Shown here: in pieces, positions 1 to 10,698 of the stretch
Position numbering within the stretch: the stretch's first letter is position 1
Layout: each line of letters begins with the position of its first letter
Source of the DNA: Aquatica leii
Taxonomy: Eukaryota; Arthropoda; Insecta; Coleoptera; Lampyridae
Length of the DNA: 64,000 nucleotides
Direction of reading: 5' to 3'
Assembly: GCA_035610365.1 (NCBI GenBank)
Contig: CM069432.1
Span: forward strand, 109,573,529 to 109,637,528
Position numbers and translations under genes: made by a program
Notes under the pieces: generated by a model
The model's database searches: none
What the model was told of the DNA's origin: nothing
What the model saw: the letters and a program-made list of their open reading frames with translations, nothing else

Positions 1-66
1 AAAAATTATACTAAATAAGCCCAAAAAGTAAAAAAAAATTAAGTTGTTAGTATGTATTTTAAAAAT

Positions 67-775
67 CGATTTGAAGTTAGCCACGGATCTAGCCATAGAA
101 ATTTGTTTTGAATTTAATGCCAATATAAAGCCTTTAAACATTTCGAAATGAAAGTTATAATATAAATGTAAGCTACAAACATGAGTTAATATATTTATAA
201 ATAATTTTTATTAAAAATAATAAAAACAATTTCAATAAACATGTATTTAAACATGTAATTGTCAAAGTGCGATTTTTACAAACATAGTCATTTTTAATTT
301 CTTTGAAAATTCGTTTATGGTTAGATTAAATAATAATTAACAACATATTAAAAAATTACGATGTGGTCATTTCTTAAAAAAATGCAGAAAAATCAAAAAC
401 GACTATCTTTGTGAAAATTGCGTTTGTTTAGGAATGTAAGCGGAGCGTTGCTGCAACTTCGACGTAAAACTTTTTTTTAAGAAATGACCACATCGTAATT
501 TTTTAATATGTTGTTAATTATTATTTAATCTAACCATAAACGAATTTTCAAAGAAATCAAAAATGACTATGTTCGTAAAAATCGCACTTTTACAATTACA
601 TGTTTATTGAAATTGTTTTTATTATTTTTAATAAAAATTATTTATAAATATATTAACTCATGTTTGTAGCTTACATTTATATTACAACTTTCATTTCGAA
701 ATGTTTAAAGGCTTTATATTGGCATTAAATTCAAAACAAATTTCTATAGCTAGATCCGTGGCTAACTTCACACCG
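67..775. mobile_element. Foldback (palindromic) element with ~300-bp inverted arms
   Basis: The left arm (about 67-385) and the right arm (about 470-775) are near-perfect reverse complements, differing by a few substitutions and one 12-bp indel, around a loop of about 85 bases. The outer ends are imperfect (CGATTTGAAG against CGGTGTGAAG). A perfect 13-bp direct repeat, GTATTTTAAAAAT, flanks it at 54-66 and 776-788 and looks like a target-site duplication. There is no coding capacity, so it is non-autonomous. Long arms with a short loop are typical of Foldback or Mutator-type foldback elements; the superfamily is not established. Confidence 0.8.
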
Positions 776-957
776 GTATTTTAAAAATAAAGTTTTGAAA
801 ATGCAATTAGTATTAGTATTTTCAAAATTTTTGCGATATTTTTTAAACAATTGTAAAAATGTTTTATATATTGTTGGATTTGTATTGAAGTGCTTTCAGC
901 ATGCTAAAATAAACATAAAAGAATTTTGTTTATAATTTTTTTTATTTTTTAAAAAAC
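776..957. other. AT-rich spacer, nothing recognised
   Basis: No ORF, repeat end or motif was recognised between the foldback element and the start of interspersed repeat copy A. Confidence 0.5.
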
Positions 958-3900
958 TAAGTATTTATTAGACAAGGTGCTAAAGAAATGCGGCCCTAAC
1001 ATTTACAAAAACGATATTTTTATTTGACATGCCAACATCAACAAAAAACATTTAAAGCAATGGTCAGAGCAATTATGCAATTACGATGGATCGATCATTA
1101 TGCAAAATAATGATCGCGATATCGAGCGTCTGTACAATAACGATCGCAATCATTGATCGCTTATAAAATAACAATTGCGGTTGTGGAAAAGAAATTAATA
1201 CTTTTAATTATCGCATAAACAAATAAGACTAATATAACACGATTTTACCTATAATATTTACTTTAATAAATGTATAATAAACTTTAAGTATGCAGGTAGT
1301 TCACGGAAAATCGTAAAATTTTGTGTAAGTACATAGGTAAATTAACCCCTTTGCTCTTTTCCTCGTAAGAATTTTCACACATTCAGCATTTTGGGAAAAA
1401 CCTAGCTTTATATAAACACCAAGGTAAATCATAAAAACACAGGAAGTTAAAAACAATAAGCATTAACTACAAATGACAATACGTATTTGAAAAGAATTGC
1501 AAATTTATTTTTAATACATATAATTCTTATGTTTGAGACAAATATCAACACGAGTTATGACTAATTACTCAACAATCTTTTCAGGGTCAATTTCAAATAG
1601 AAACATTTAATTTACGAAAGAACGACACTTATTTTTTAATATGTTGTTTATTAATGCTTTAAACTATTTGTTCGTAAGTTTGCATCAGAATTCAAATAGC
1701 ACTTCATGTCGAAAAAAAACCATCATAGTAGTATCTATTTTCTGTGAATTTTTGTAAATATTTTTTTTAAATCTAAATATGAACAAATTTTAATTAATTT
1801 ATTGTTTAGAAACAATATTAAAAAATACTTAGGTCTGTTGATTTTCAATACTCCAAACGTTATTGTATCCCGGAAAACGAAAATCGAATGTTTATGGCTA
1901 GATTTATGACTAACTTTACACGAGCAACTTTTTAGCAACAGTCGATTACTAATTAATTCTAAATACCATGATTGCGATCATTGATCGTGGAAAATAATAG
2001 CGATCTCAGCTACTGATTTACAGTAATTATTTTAAGTTATTGTACAATTAAGTGCAACAAGAAGAAGAAGAATCCGGACAAGAAGATTCTCCGATGCTAA
2101 TTTAAACCAAATTTTAAACGTTTGGTAGAAAAAAAAATTTAAAAATATTTACCTGATTGAAGGTGTAGAACAAGAACTGCAGTGTGTTTAAAATTTCCTT
2201 TTGTTGTTATACATTATCTCCGAAGATGCTTCTCACAAATCTTCTTTTGTTTTAAATCTTCCAATTCCATTGTGGCAATGTTTATATTTCCACAGCTTTT
2301 CTAACATTCTTTAGCACGCACTTTATCACTAATAAAAAACTTAAGAAAACTAGTACCTTTGTTTTCGGTATTATTATTTTCACAATAGGCGAGTTTCCAA
2401 ATTTTCAGAAATAGCAAAAATGGGTAGATCTAAGGTCCCAAAACCACGTATACTTTATTTTTTCTTTTTCTATTAATGCTTTCCTTGCGAAAATTACGAA
2501 TGAACCGAAGAAAATTTTACGAGGCTAGAAACGTACCTGCCACGAGACTAGTCGATTGTGACGTCAGTTTCGCTACACGTACGAACCAGCTGCAGCTTTT
2601 AAATGCATTATCGCATCAAAATTGTTTTAAATTGGTTTTAAGAGAAACATTTTGTTCAAATATGAATATCCCTTTGATACGTTTTTTGATTGCATCTGTA
2701 AATTAATTTGTGCAAGATATTTTTTATTTATTTCATGTTTTTCATTTATATAGTTAATAAAAGTTTTATTAGAAATGGGACATTTCACCTCGATTACAGC
2801 ATGTTTCGTAATCCCATCTGGCGAAGCTCCTATGATATCGAAATTTTTAAGAATTGTAAAACCACTAGATATTTGCATACAGCCATGGCATATAATTTTG
2901 ACGCTGTTATTCGCTTATAACGCAATTCGTGTTATAGAGACTTCTCACTTTAAGTGTAGGTGAGTTTTCAGCTTGTTTGATCATTTCAGCTGGTATAGTG
3001 CTTTTACAAAAATTTATAAATAAGTCAGCGGTTTGATCCCAATCACCATAAGCAAATTCCATCATGAGTTGTTGAACTGAGAGTTTTTTTATATCATTAA
3101 CTTGGCCATAGTGTATACTAATTGGACAATCGTATTTTTCGCATTTCATTCCAGCAACAACGTCTTCAAGAAAGTGCGTCGAGTCTGGCATAACTATCAA
3201 ATGCTGCTGCAATTGCCGTCCAATATTCGCAACTTTAAGAATAGTTCTTGATGAACCAATATCCGACAAGCTAGGTTTTTTCCAGTGACAAACAACCTCT
3301 GTTGGAGATAGTTCTTCAGATCTACGATGCAACCACATCATAAATGCAATAGCATGTTTGCATAATCCTAAAGCTGCTACACAACTAAGACACAAAAGTT
3401 CTTTTATTATTTCATTTTCCTCATCGACAGTTGCGGTGACAAAATATGGTTTTTCATGAATTTTATGTTCTGGGCAAATGCGGGCTTTGATTATGCAATT
3501 GTTATTAATTCTTCTAACCTGAACGTAACCAACAGCCGAGTCACCGTAGCTTTCCCTTACAGACCTATTATAATATTGCACATACTAGAATAAATTCATA
3601 ACAAAAGAGTATTTACTAATAATAATTAAGTATTACATTCATAGTAGACAATCGACATTAAATTTTGAAAATGAATGACTTTTTTATAACTACAAAATAT
3701 ATACCATTGTATTGGGACCTACAATAATTTAAAATTTTACGTTTGTAAAAAACTGTTCTTTAAAAAAAAAGTTTCATTTGTAATTACCGACTTGGTTTAT
3801 TGTTTTTATTATTTATTATGTTCAACATGTAAATGTTACGATGAATGTCCGAAGTTTCGGGAAAGTCTGAAATTCCATAAGCAAAGTCTATTTTTTTAAT

Positions 3901-4712
3901 CATCATCGGAACGAATCCAAACTAACCCAATTTGGGAACATAGTATAGGTATATAAATTATGAAGTAGAATGCGAGCATACAAGATTAATAAAATATGGC
4001 TGTAAAGGTTTGTACTTACTGTTTTGTGTTTACGCCGCTTGATTGCGGTTGATTTCAACAAACACTATTTCATAAAAAATCAGATACCATTTCAACATTC
4101 ACCGTTGGTGATAGCCGTTTTCTATCCTTATCAATCAATTTATTACACAAAATAACCCGTACGAAGCTTCAACATACATGAATAACACACGAATTCACTT
4201 GGCGCGCTATTGCTAATAGCGAAACTGACGTCACACCAATCAGATGGCGTTCGCGGAATTTGAATAAACGGTGAACTTTGCGTTGAGTTTTCTCGAAAAC
4301 TATATGAAGTATCGATTTTTTTTTGGAGGGATTTATATTAAACATTGGTTTGCATAGTTTGACAAGATTTTTTCTTAAATATTTTTTTTTGTAAACATCC
4401 CTATTAATATAAACACAACCGTGATTTGTAACTTTTCCCATTTTAAAAATAAATCAAAAACATATTTACACTTAAACTAAACAAAAGTTCAAACAAACAT
4501 TACTACTACCAGAATTTTAAAAAAACGTATCGCAATGTTAACCGAAGAAAAACTTTCAACTCAATACCTAAGTTTACAAGTCGACAGACACGCAAGAACT
4601 GAAAAATCTCGATCCAATATAAACGTGGCGACCTCTACATCTCGATCCAATCAGTCGATACGATATCGCCCCTTAAGTTGCATTTCTTCTTACATTTATT
4701 ATTCAATGATAT
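958..4712. mobile_element. Interspersed repeat, copy A (carries SWIM/YqaJ gene)
   Basis: Positions 958-2388 and about 4406-4712 match, in the same order and strand, the blocks at 15325-19047 and 19048-19333 (copy B). Both copies start at AAGTATTTATTAG and end near TTATTATTCAATGAT. Copy A holds 2.0 kb (2389-4405) that copy B lacks, and this insert contains the decayed SWIM/YqaJ gene. The left part is rich in palindromic GATC motifs (GATCGCGAT, CGATCAATG; about 1085-1165 and 1965-2010). I found no clear terminal inverted repeat or target duplication, so the class is open. One reading is that A is a longer parent and B an internal-deletion derivative. Confidence 0.7.
2627..3581 (-). pseudogene. 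Transposon-borne SWIM zinc-finger / YqaJ-like nuclease gene, decayed
   Basis: The 3581-2907 frame reads YGDSAVGYVQVRR, then CLSC and CKH spaced as in a SWIM zinc finger, then MMWLHRRSEE and SPTEV. The next part, in shifted frames, has ITASKLYAMAVC and then GASPDGI followed by IEVKCP, the D...ExK core of the YqaJ/lambda-exonuclease nuclease fold (2878-2627). This domain order is common in transposon-associated insect proteins. A possible upstream exon ends at a GTAAGT donor near 4020. Frameshifts and a gap separate the two domains, so this copy is dead. A homologous relic lies at 27170-28345. The likely activity of an intact relative is DNA end resection or recombination, by family inference. 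Confidence 0.7.
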
Positions 4713-4725
4713 TACCATATATTAC

Positions 4726-5609
4726 TTAATGACCAGCAGTACATCTTTCATGTGTAAACCTTCTTAAATTGCTGTGGTAAGGATCTAATTTAATTTGGTT
4801 GGCCAGTTCAACACTTTTTTTGGAGCGTGAGTCTTCGACAACATCACATTCTTTCAATAATTCACAGAATTCTCTGTTGCAGCAGCAGCAGCAAATTGAA
4901 AAGTTTTTTTGGCTGGATATATCCATTGATCAGCTACAATTTATTTACAAAAAAGAATCGATAAAGTTATGAATGTTTCGTGCTTCAAAACAAACAATTT
5001 TTTCATTTTCTGCTTTCATGATTTAAAACTGTAATACAAAAAAACCATTTTAATCATTAATTAATATTATTTTTACTGTAAACACAATAAGTAAATGCTA
5101 TAAATCAAATAAAGACAATTCTAACCTAAAAAGTACTTGCTTTTTCAGAAGTTACTTTTCTTTTAAATAATTTATTTCCCGCATTTTATTTGTTTTTTAT
5201 ACATACTCTACATACTCGACATTTTCTACATCAAATGTATCATGTAGAGAATTTTTATTTTCTACGCATAGAAAATTCAATTTTCTACATGATGTAGAAT
5301 ACGTGCCCATTACTGAGATTAAGTCAAATCTTTTTGCAAGTTTTGTTTACAATTAATAAAAGGGGTTATTGCAAACCTTTTGTTAGACAAATTTGTTGAA
5401 ATACATTTACCTAAACGAAAAAAAATTTAAACAAATTCAATTCATGAAATTACTGCTGACTTGAATAGATCGGATAAATTAAAAGTTTCAAATGATGTTT
5501 AATTTCAGTCAATCAAATAGTTTTAAGTGCCAATCTAATTGAATGTATAATCGTATTGTAACGAATTTTATTATTAAAACTAATTTATTTAAACTACTAA
5601 AAACATATA
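4726..5609. other. Spacer with small inverted repeats
   Basis: It includes a short GCA-repeat run (about 4880-4896) and a cluster of short inverted TTCTACATGATGTAGAA-like motifs (about 5220-5300). No gene was recognised. Confidence 0.45.
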
Positions 5610-6216
5610 TGTTACGGGCCAATCCGGAAATAGGACAGATCGCGAAATGCCCGGTCAAATCGCAAATTGACCGATTACTATGGGCAAATCTCGAAATTTT
5701 CTACCATTTCTGGATTTGTCCGGGCAGATCGTGATTCGCCCAGTACATATTGGGCAATATGCAACACATCAATAAAGCCTGTACCAAACCTATAAGTATA
5801 TTTATTAAAAACTGAATAATAAAAAGTGAATATTACTTACCCCTTCAACTTCTGCGATTATACGTAAATAATTATCGTACGTAATGAAATCGCTCGAATC
5901 CCTTTTTGTTAATTCGCTCAATTGCTGTGCGAATTGATCTTTCATTTCTGTAATTTCAACCATCTTCAACGTTTACTGCACAAACACCTGTTTAACTAAT
6001 TGCAGGTTATACCTAAGCATTGGCAGTTAATGGTATAACGATCGGCCCTGAATTTCTACGAACCAGATTTGCCCGAAACTCGATTGTCACTTTGCGATGT
6101 ATCCGGGCAAAAGCGGAAATTACTGTTTTTAGTAGATTTGATCACCGCGAGAGGTCATATCGCGATTTGTCCGAGCACTTCGAGATATGCCCTCACTTCG
6201 TGATTTGTCCGTAACA
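5610..6216 (-). mobile_element. Non-autonomous Ginger-like DNA element
   Basis: Inverted ends TGTTACGG...CCGTAACA are flanked by a 4-bp direct repeat TATA (5606-5609 and 6217-6220). TGTNR termini with 4-bp target duplications are the reported signature of Ginger transposons. Both ends carry repeated motifs such as GCGAAATGCCCGG, CAAATCGC and CGATTTGTCC. The element keeps one coding exon on the minus strand (5841-5963) but no integrase, so it looks like an internal-deletion product. The terminal signature is seen directly; the family name is inferred. Confidence 0.65.
5841..5963 (-). pseudogene. Retained first exon of an element gene (41 codons)
   Basis: An ATG at 5963 opens 41 codons beginning MVEITEMKDQFAQQL and ending RIIAEVEG, followed directly by a GTAAGTAA splice donor. 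Coding phase is kept to the donor. Short acidic, helical first exons like this occur in integrase-type transposon genes annotated as KRAB-A-domain-like in insects; I recall that resemblance but cannot verify it. No later exon is present inside the element. Confidence 0.5.
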
Positions 6217-6297
6217 TATACACGTTTAAACTAACCGAACTAATTAAATCTAAAGATATTTATTAAAAACATTTACACTATAATTTGTATCACTTAC

Positions 6298-6575
6298 AGG
6301 AAGATAACTTCTATTTATCTAAACACCGAAATTTGTTAATATTAAAGTCACGTATTCCGTATCTTTATCGCACACGCGTTAATTACTTATTTATTTCCAC
6401 TTGAATAATATTCTTAACACTGCCGTCTTCGCATTGCGGAAATAACTGACCTCGGATTTGTTTGCACAGTATTTATACAATTTGGCAAAACGTTCCCGTA
6501 TCTTCCACATCCTTCGGTGAACGTTCTAGAAAACCTCGCGAAGGTTCTCGAAGTTGCGAATAACTTCTCGAACGT
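6298..6575 (-). promoter_or_regulatory. Heat-shock-type promoter with 5' UTR exon, no gene attached
   Basis: Read on the minus strand: heat-shock elements with three alternating units occur at 6540-6552 (GAAGGTTCTCGAA) and 6519-6531 (GAACGTTCTAGAA), with a further TTCTCGAA at 6565-6572. A TATA box, TATAAATA (6470-6477), and an arthropod initiator, TCAGTTAT (6442-6449), about 29 bases downstream follow. A leader of about 150 bases ends at a GTAAGTG donor (6291-6297), so a 5' UTR intron is implied, as in insect hsp83-type genes. No heat-shock coding exon is visible downstream, where the Ginger-like element and plain AT-rich DNA lie. Confidence 0.7.
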
Positions 6576-6579
6576 GTCA

Positions 6580-9239
6580 GTATTGTTGACACATTATGAT
6601 TGACTGTCTATATCCAAATTGTCTTAACAGTGATACATAATTATCTATTTAATAAGTAAGAAAAAAAGTTCTTTAGTTTTAAAATAATCATAATCGTCAG
6701 TGACAACCCAAGTAAAACAGATGTATTGGACCAATATTCCAATTTTATGTTGAGTATATATTGAAAATGTTAACTTTTTTTTATAATGGTTAAACATTGG
6801 ATTCGAAACATTTATCCAACCTACAAGACACACTTTCTTTTAAATAAGTAATATTTAAGTTGGAAAAACGTTGTGTGTTTAGCTTTTACCAATATACGCT
6901 ATGGAATATGTTCAATAAGGGTTAACTAGATTGGGAAAATAATGTTTCGGAATTGTTGGCTATATAATTGATTAGCAATGTTTAACCAACATGAAATATT
7001 TAATACTGGTTAGTTAGTTAGTTGTTAAAACATTGGTTTAAGGTTGGATCTATATATTGTCTAAAATTTATGAAATTGATATGAAACACAACACAGTTTA
7101 TTAAAAATAATTTTATTAAAAAACACATATACATATTAACTTAAAAATAGTGATTACTATAGATAATTTGTTTATAATATTAATGCATTAACTGGATCTT
7201 TTTGTACCGCCGCGCCGTTTAGGTCTTTAACGGTGCATAAAAATGTGCCAATACTTTCTCCTAACTCTGCAACAATCGACAGTATTTAATTTATTAATTA
7301 AAATTAATTATCAAAATTACAATGAAATTCTAAACTTGCAATCATCTATGTCATTCTTTTATCCTAAATTTCATGCATGCGATCAAAACATTTTAATATC
7401 GCATTCTCAATTATCAACTTACTCAATTATTGACAAGGGTGCCTTTAATTTTTGTAATGTAAGTATCTAATCACAAAAATAAAATTTTTGAATACAATTT
7501 AAGAGTTAAAGATTGGCCTTTTTCTTAATTAATAATTTTCTTTTCTTTGTGTGTTAGTTACTATTTTCATTCTAAAATTTTATTTTAAATAAATAACACA
7601 AAAACAACCAGCTTTTTTAGAATAGGGATTAATATGTTTTATTACCAAAATTAATTAAGTAGATTTACGCAAGAAACAGTAGTCAAACATGATATGTATA
7701 AAACATTTACTACGTAATAAATTTTGCGGTTTCAGTATATTCAAATAATTTTCAAATACACTGTTTAGCCTGAGAATTTTGTTTACACTTTGCCGAACGT
7801 ACTTCTATAAACTATGTTCTTATAATGATTAATATTAATTTAATAAGCACAGTTGGTACTTACTTTTTATCCTTCAGAAAAATGTTTATAAATTACTAAA
7901 TTTAAACTTTCTTGCACAATTTTAAATACAAAATAATAAAAGATTTGTTACAAACTGAAGTTTTAAAGTAAATAACTGGTTTTTGGTCGTAATCACAAAG
8001 ATATGGTTTATGATTCATCCTTTACCTAAAGGAAATTATCGGGTCTATTGTCACAGAGTGCTCTGTACCATCGTCAGGCTTCCAAGAACAAAACACTTAC
8101 GGTGCTAATATTTATGCTAAAAATAATAGTTATGGTCTTGCAAGCTCGTTCTGGTCAATGTAGGATTATTTTATCTAGAAAACATGCCCGTTATTGAATA
8201 TTATTTTTAGATCTTTAATTATTTATACAAATATTCGTCACTTTTTGAAAACACTTAATTCTTTTAATTTAAATGAATTTAAAATTGTAATAAATATGTT
8301 CAACAAACATTTCAAATCTAGGTAACAAATTTTTTAAGAAAACTTACTAAAATTGTTGATTGAACGTAAGAATATTTCAATTTACAGTATAATTGCAGTT
8401 TATTTTCCTAAAATCTTTACAAAGGGTCAAATAGAATACCTTTCCGGGTGCCTGCTTTAAATACACAAATGTTATACGTACACCGAGCAAATTAACCTTC
8501 TAAGAAAAATTCTAAAAACAAAAATAAATTATTTTATTTATATTTGTTTTTCAATTAAAATACACAAATTCGATTATACTTACAAGATTGATAAAATTAA
8601 GTACATTTTTGTGGAGGTACTATATTCTAGTATTTAAACTACTATATTTTGTTCATTTCATTAAAACTTGGGAGTGCGTGTAAACATACTAAATATACTA
8701 AATTGTTTCCTTCATGCTCATTGCTCAATTGCAATTGTTTAAACAAAGTAAAACTTAAAAAAAAAATATGTGCTCGTACATAAACGCATAAGTAGGTGCA
8801 TTTATACAGCTTAGAATATTTGTTAAACAACGTAGATTATAAAATGCTTTAATGTATTTTTCACAAATGTTACTCTTGTCTGACACAAAGGATTTGAAAC
8901 ATGATAAACCTTACTAACTATTACTTAAGTTTATGCACACACACTATATTGATAAAATGGTAAAATACTGATATGAAAATAATATAGAAAGTAGTTCTTG
9001 GACTATAAATACAAAACAATTTAAAGAACGAAATAAAAAAACTCTAGTAACGTAAAGTAATCAACTTATTTAACACAACACAACACAAGTTCGTTCATTA
9101 TACTGCAAGGACTACTCATAGTGCGTAAAATTTGCAAACTTTAAAAATAGTAATACTGTTACATTTATTTTATTAGAACATCTTACATTATTAAGAATAT
9201 ATACACAAACACTTATAATAAAAAATAATATATACTTAA
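6580..9239. other. 2.7 kb AT-rich region without recognised genes
   Basis: Only short, low-complexity ORFs occur. At about 8035-8095 the minus strand reads CCTGACGATGGTACAGAG and then a CTCTGTGAC stem, resembling the terminal stem-loop of Penelope-like elements. It is treated as a finding, not as a gene. Confidence 0.5.
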
Positions 9240-10145
9240 ATATACAGTTTTACCAATTCATCTCGTAATTATGGGATAAACCTCGCAAATATTCTATAAT
9301 GTTGCGATTGTTGTAGTCTGCAACAATTCTTTAATTGCGATTGTCTGCTTGAACATATTTTGTTTTCTTTTTTAGCGATTCAAGTACAATTTCATGTACA
9401 AATCTCGTCCAAACTGTATTTTTTCTAGAATGTCAATAAAAAACAACAAATCTAAATTGTTCATACATAAATTCACCCTGTAATTGTCTATTTTCAGCTT
9501 CTGCATAATTGTTGGTCATGTCAGTGTTGGTTCTTGCCTTCTTATATACCGACCAGATCTCTGAAGGAAAAATTGACGGTCTTTTTTCTTCCCTTCTACG
9601 GTTAGATCTTTCTACGTAATTGTCTTCAAATCACTGCAGAAGAGGTTGAAGCGAACTCTTGTTTGAAGGCATCAAGTGCTACGTCCAGGTCAATTGCTAA
9701 AACAAAAGCTAATAAACAAATAATTTTTGCTTGTGAAACAAAGTCTGGATCGTTATTGTAACGGCCTAGTAAACGAAGTTTTTTCAAACGTTTTTTTATA
9801 TTTTTTGTTAAAATGTGAACGCCATTAAATCTTGACTCGAAGTTATATAGACTTAGAACAAACGCGGTGCAACGCGAAAAGTTCTATCAACAAACTAATG
9901 TACGGGTTCTCTTAAAAGCTCTAAAAATTATGTTTATACTAGCGATACCTTCTAAAATAATCAACTCTTGTAAAGTCCTTGGCGCAGGAGGTACAGCTAT
10001 TATTTGTTGTCTTTTGCTACGAATCATTTTCTTCAGCGTTCACGATTCTGGCCACAAACATAAGCATTTTCCGATATTCCATTTATGCAGGCACACCACA
10101 GCATATATAACAATCAGCAGGCTAACTCTGAGGCGGCGCTTTTGA
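9240..10145 (-). pseudogene. MULE-type transposase relic with its catalytic core missing
   Basis: Read on the minus strand, a stretch with PPAPRTLQEL (about 10000-9900) matches the region that precedes the DDE core in insect MULE proteins. It passes almost at once into C-terminal motifs: GRYNNDPDFVSQAK, LAFVLAIDLDVALDAFKQE, then in other frames FEDNYVERSNRRR, FPSEIWSVYK, TNNYAEAENRQLQ and IVADYNNRNIIEYLRGL (to 9240). The DDE core between these parts is gone and several stops or frameshifts are present. It lies about 550 bases upstream of the esterase start, in the opposite orientation. Confidence 0.75.
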
Positions 10146-10698
10146 TGTGAATGAGGTACAAAATGCGCGAACAATTGCCGCCAACGAAAGTTAGCTTGCT
10201 AATTGTTATTTATGCTGTGACAAAACGTCTGGTTCCGATAAAAGTCACTGTGCTGATTGAGTTCTGATAGAATAACCGTGTAGGTATTTAATAATCGGTT
10301 ACAACAGTTACTTTTTTGTTGCGGTTAAACTACTTGTTATGTTAAAATTTTTCACAGTTACTTTTAAACTTAATTTAAACTTAATTTAAATATTTAAATA
10401 TTATAATAAAATAATTAAAAAATCTTACTTTAATACTTTGAAATCACACAATTTAATTTTATAAATTAGCGTAATATGATAATTATACACCTCTACTATA
10501 ACGAAGCTTATTTATAGTCAAATCAAAATTGCTGTTCATATAAAATGTACTTTGTACTAAGCAAAATTAACTAAAATGTTTTATTAGATTATATCAGTAA
10601 TTTATTTTAAAATATGTAACTGATTAAATAGTAACTGATATATTTCTTAGTTTTTATAAACTAAGGTTAGTACACTTGAAAGCTTCCAAACCTTCAGC
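10146..10698. other. Intergenic region upstream of the esterase; probable promoter and 5' UTR
   Basis: AT-rich sequence between the MULE relic and the esterase ATG. A promoter must lie here or in a further upstream exon, but I see no convincing TATA/initiator pair. Confidence 0.4.

Noticed and set aside
4169-4441. 90-codon minus-strand frame starting [11 protein letters not shown]
   Set aside because: It lies in the shared end of repeat A/B; in copy B only the beginning is kept and is out of context. No known motif; probably chance.
6645-6833. Short frames in the 6.6-9.2 kb AT-rich region
   Set aside because: Composition is dominated by F, K, I, N and Y codons with no domain motif or splice support.
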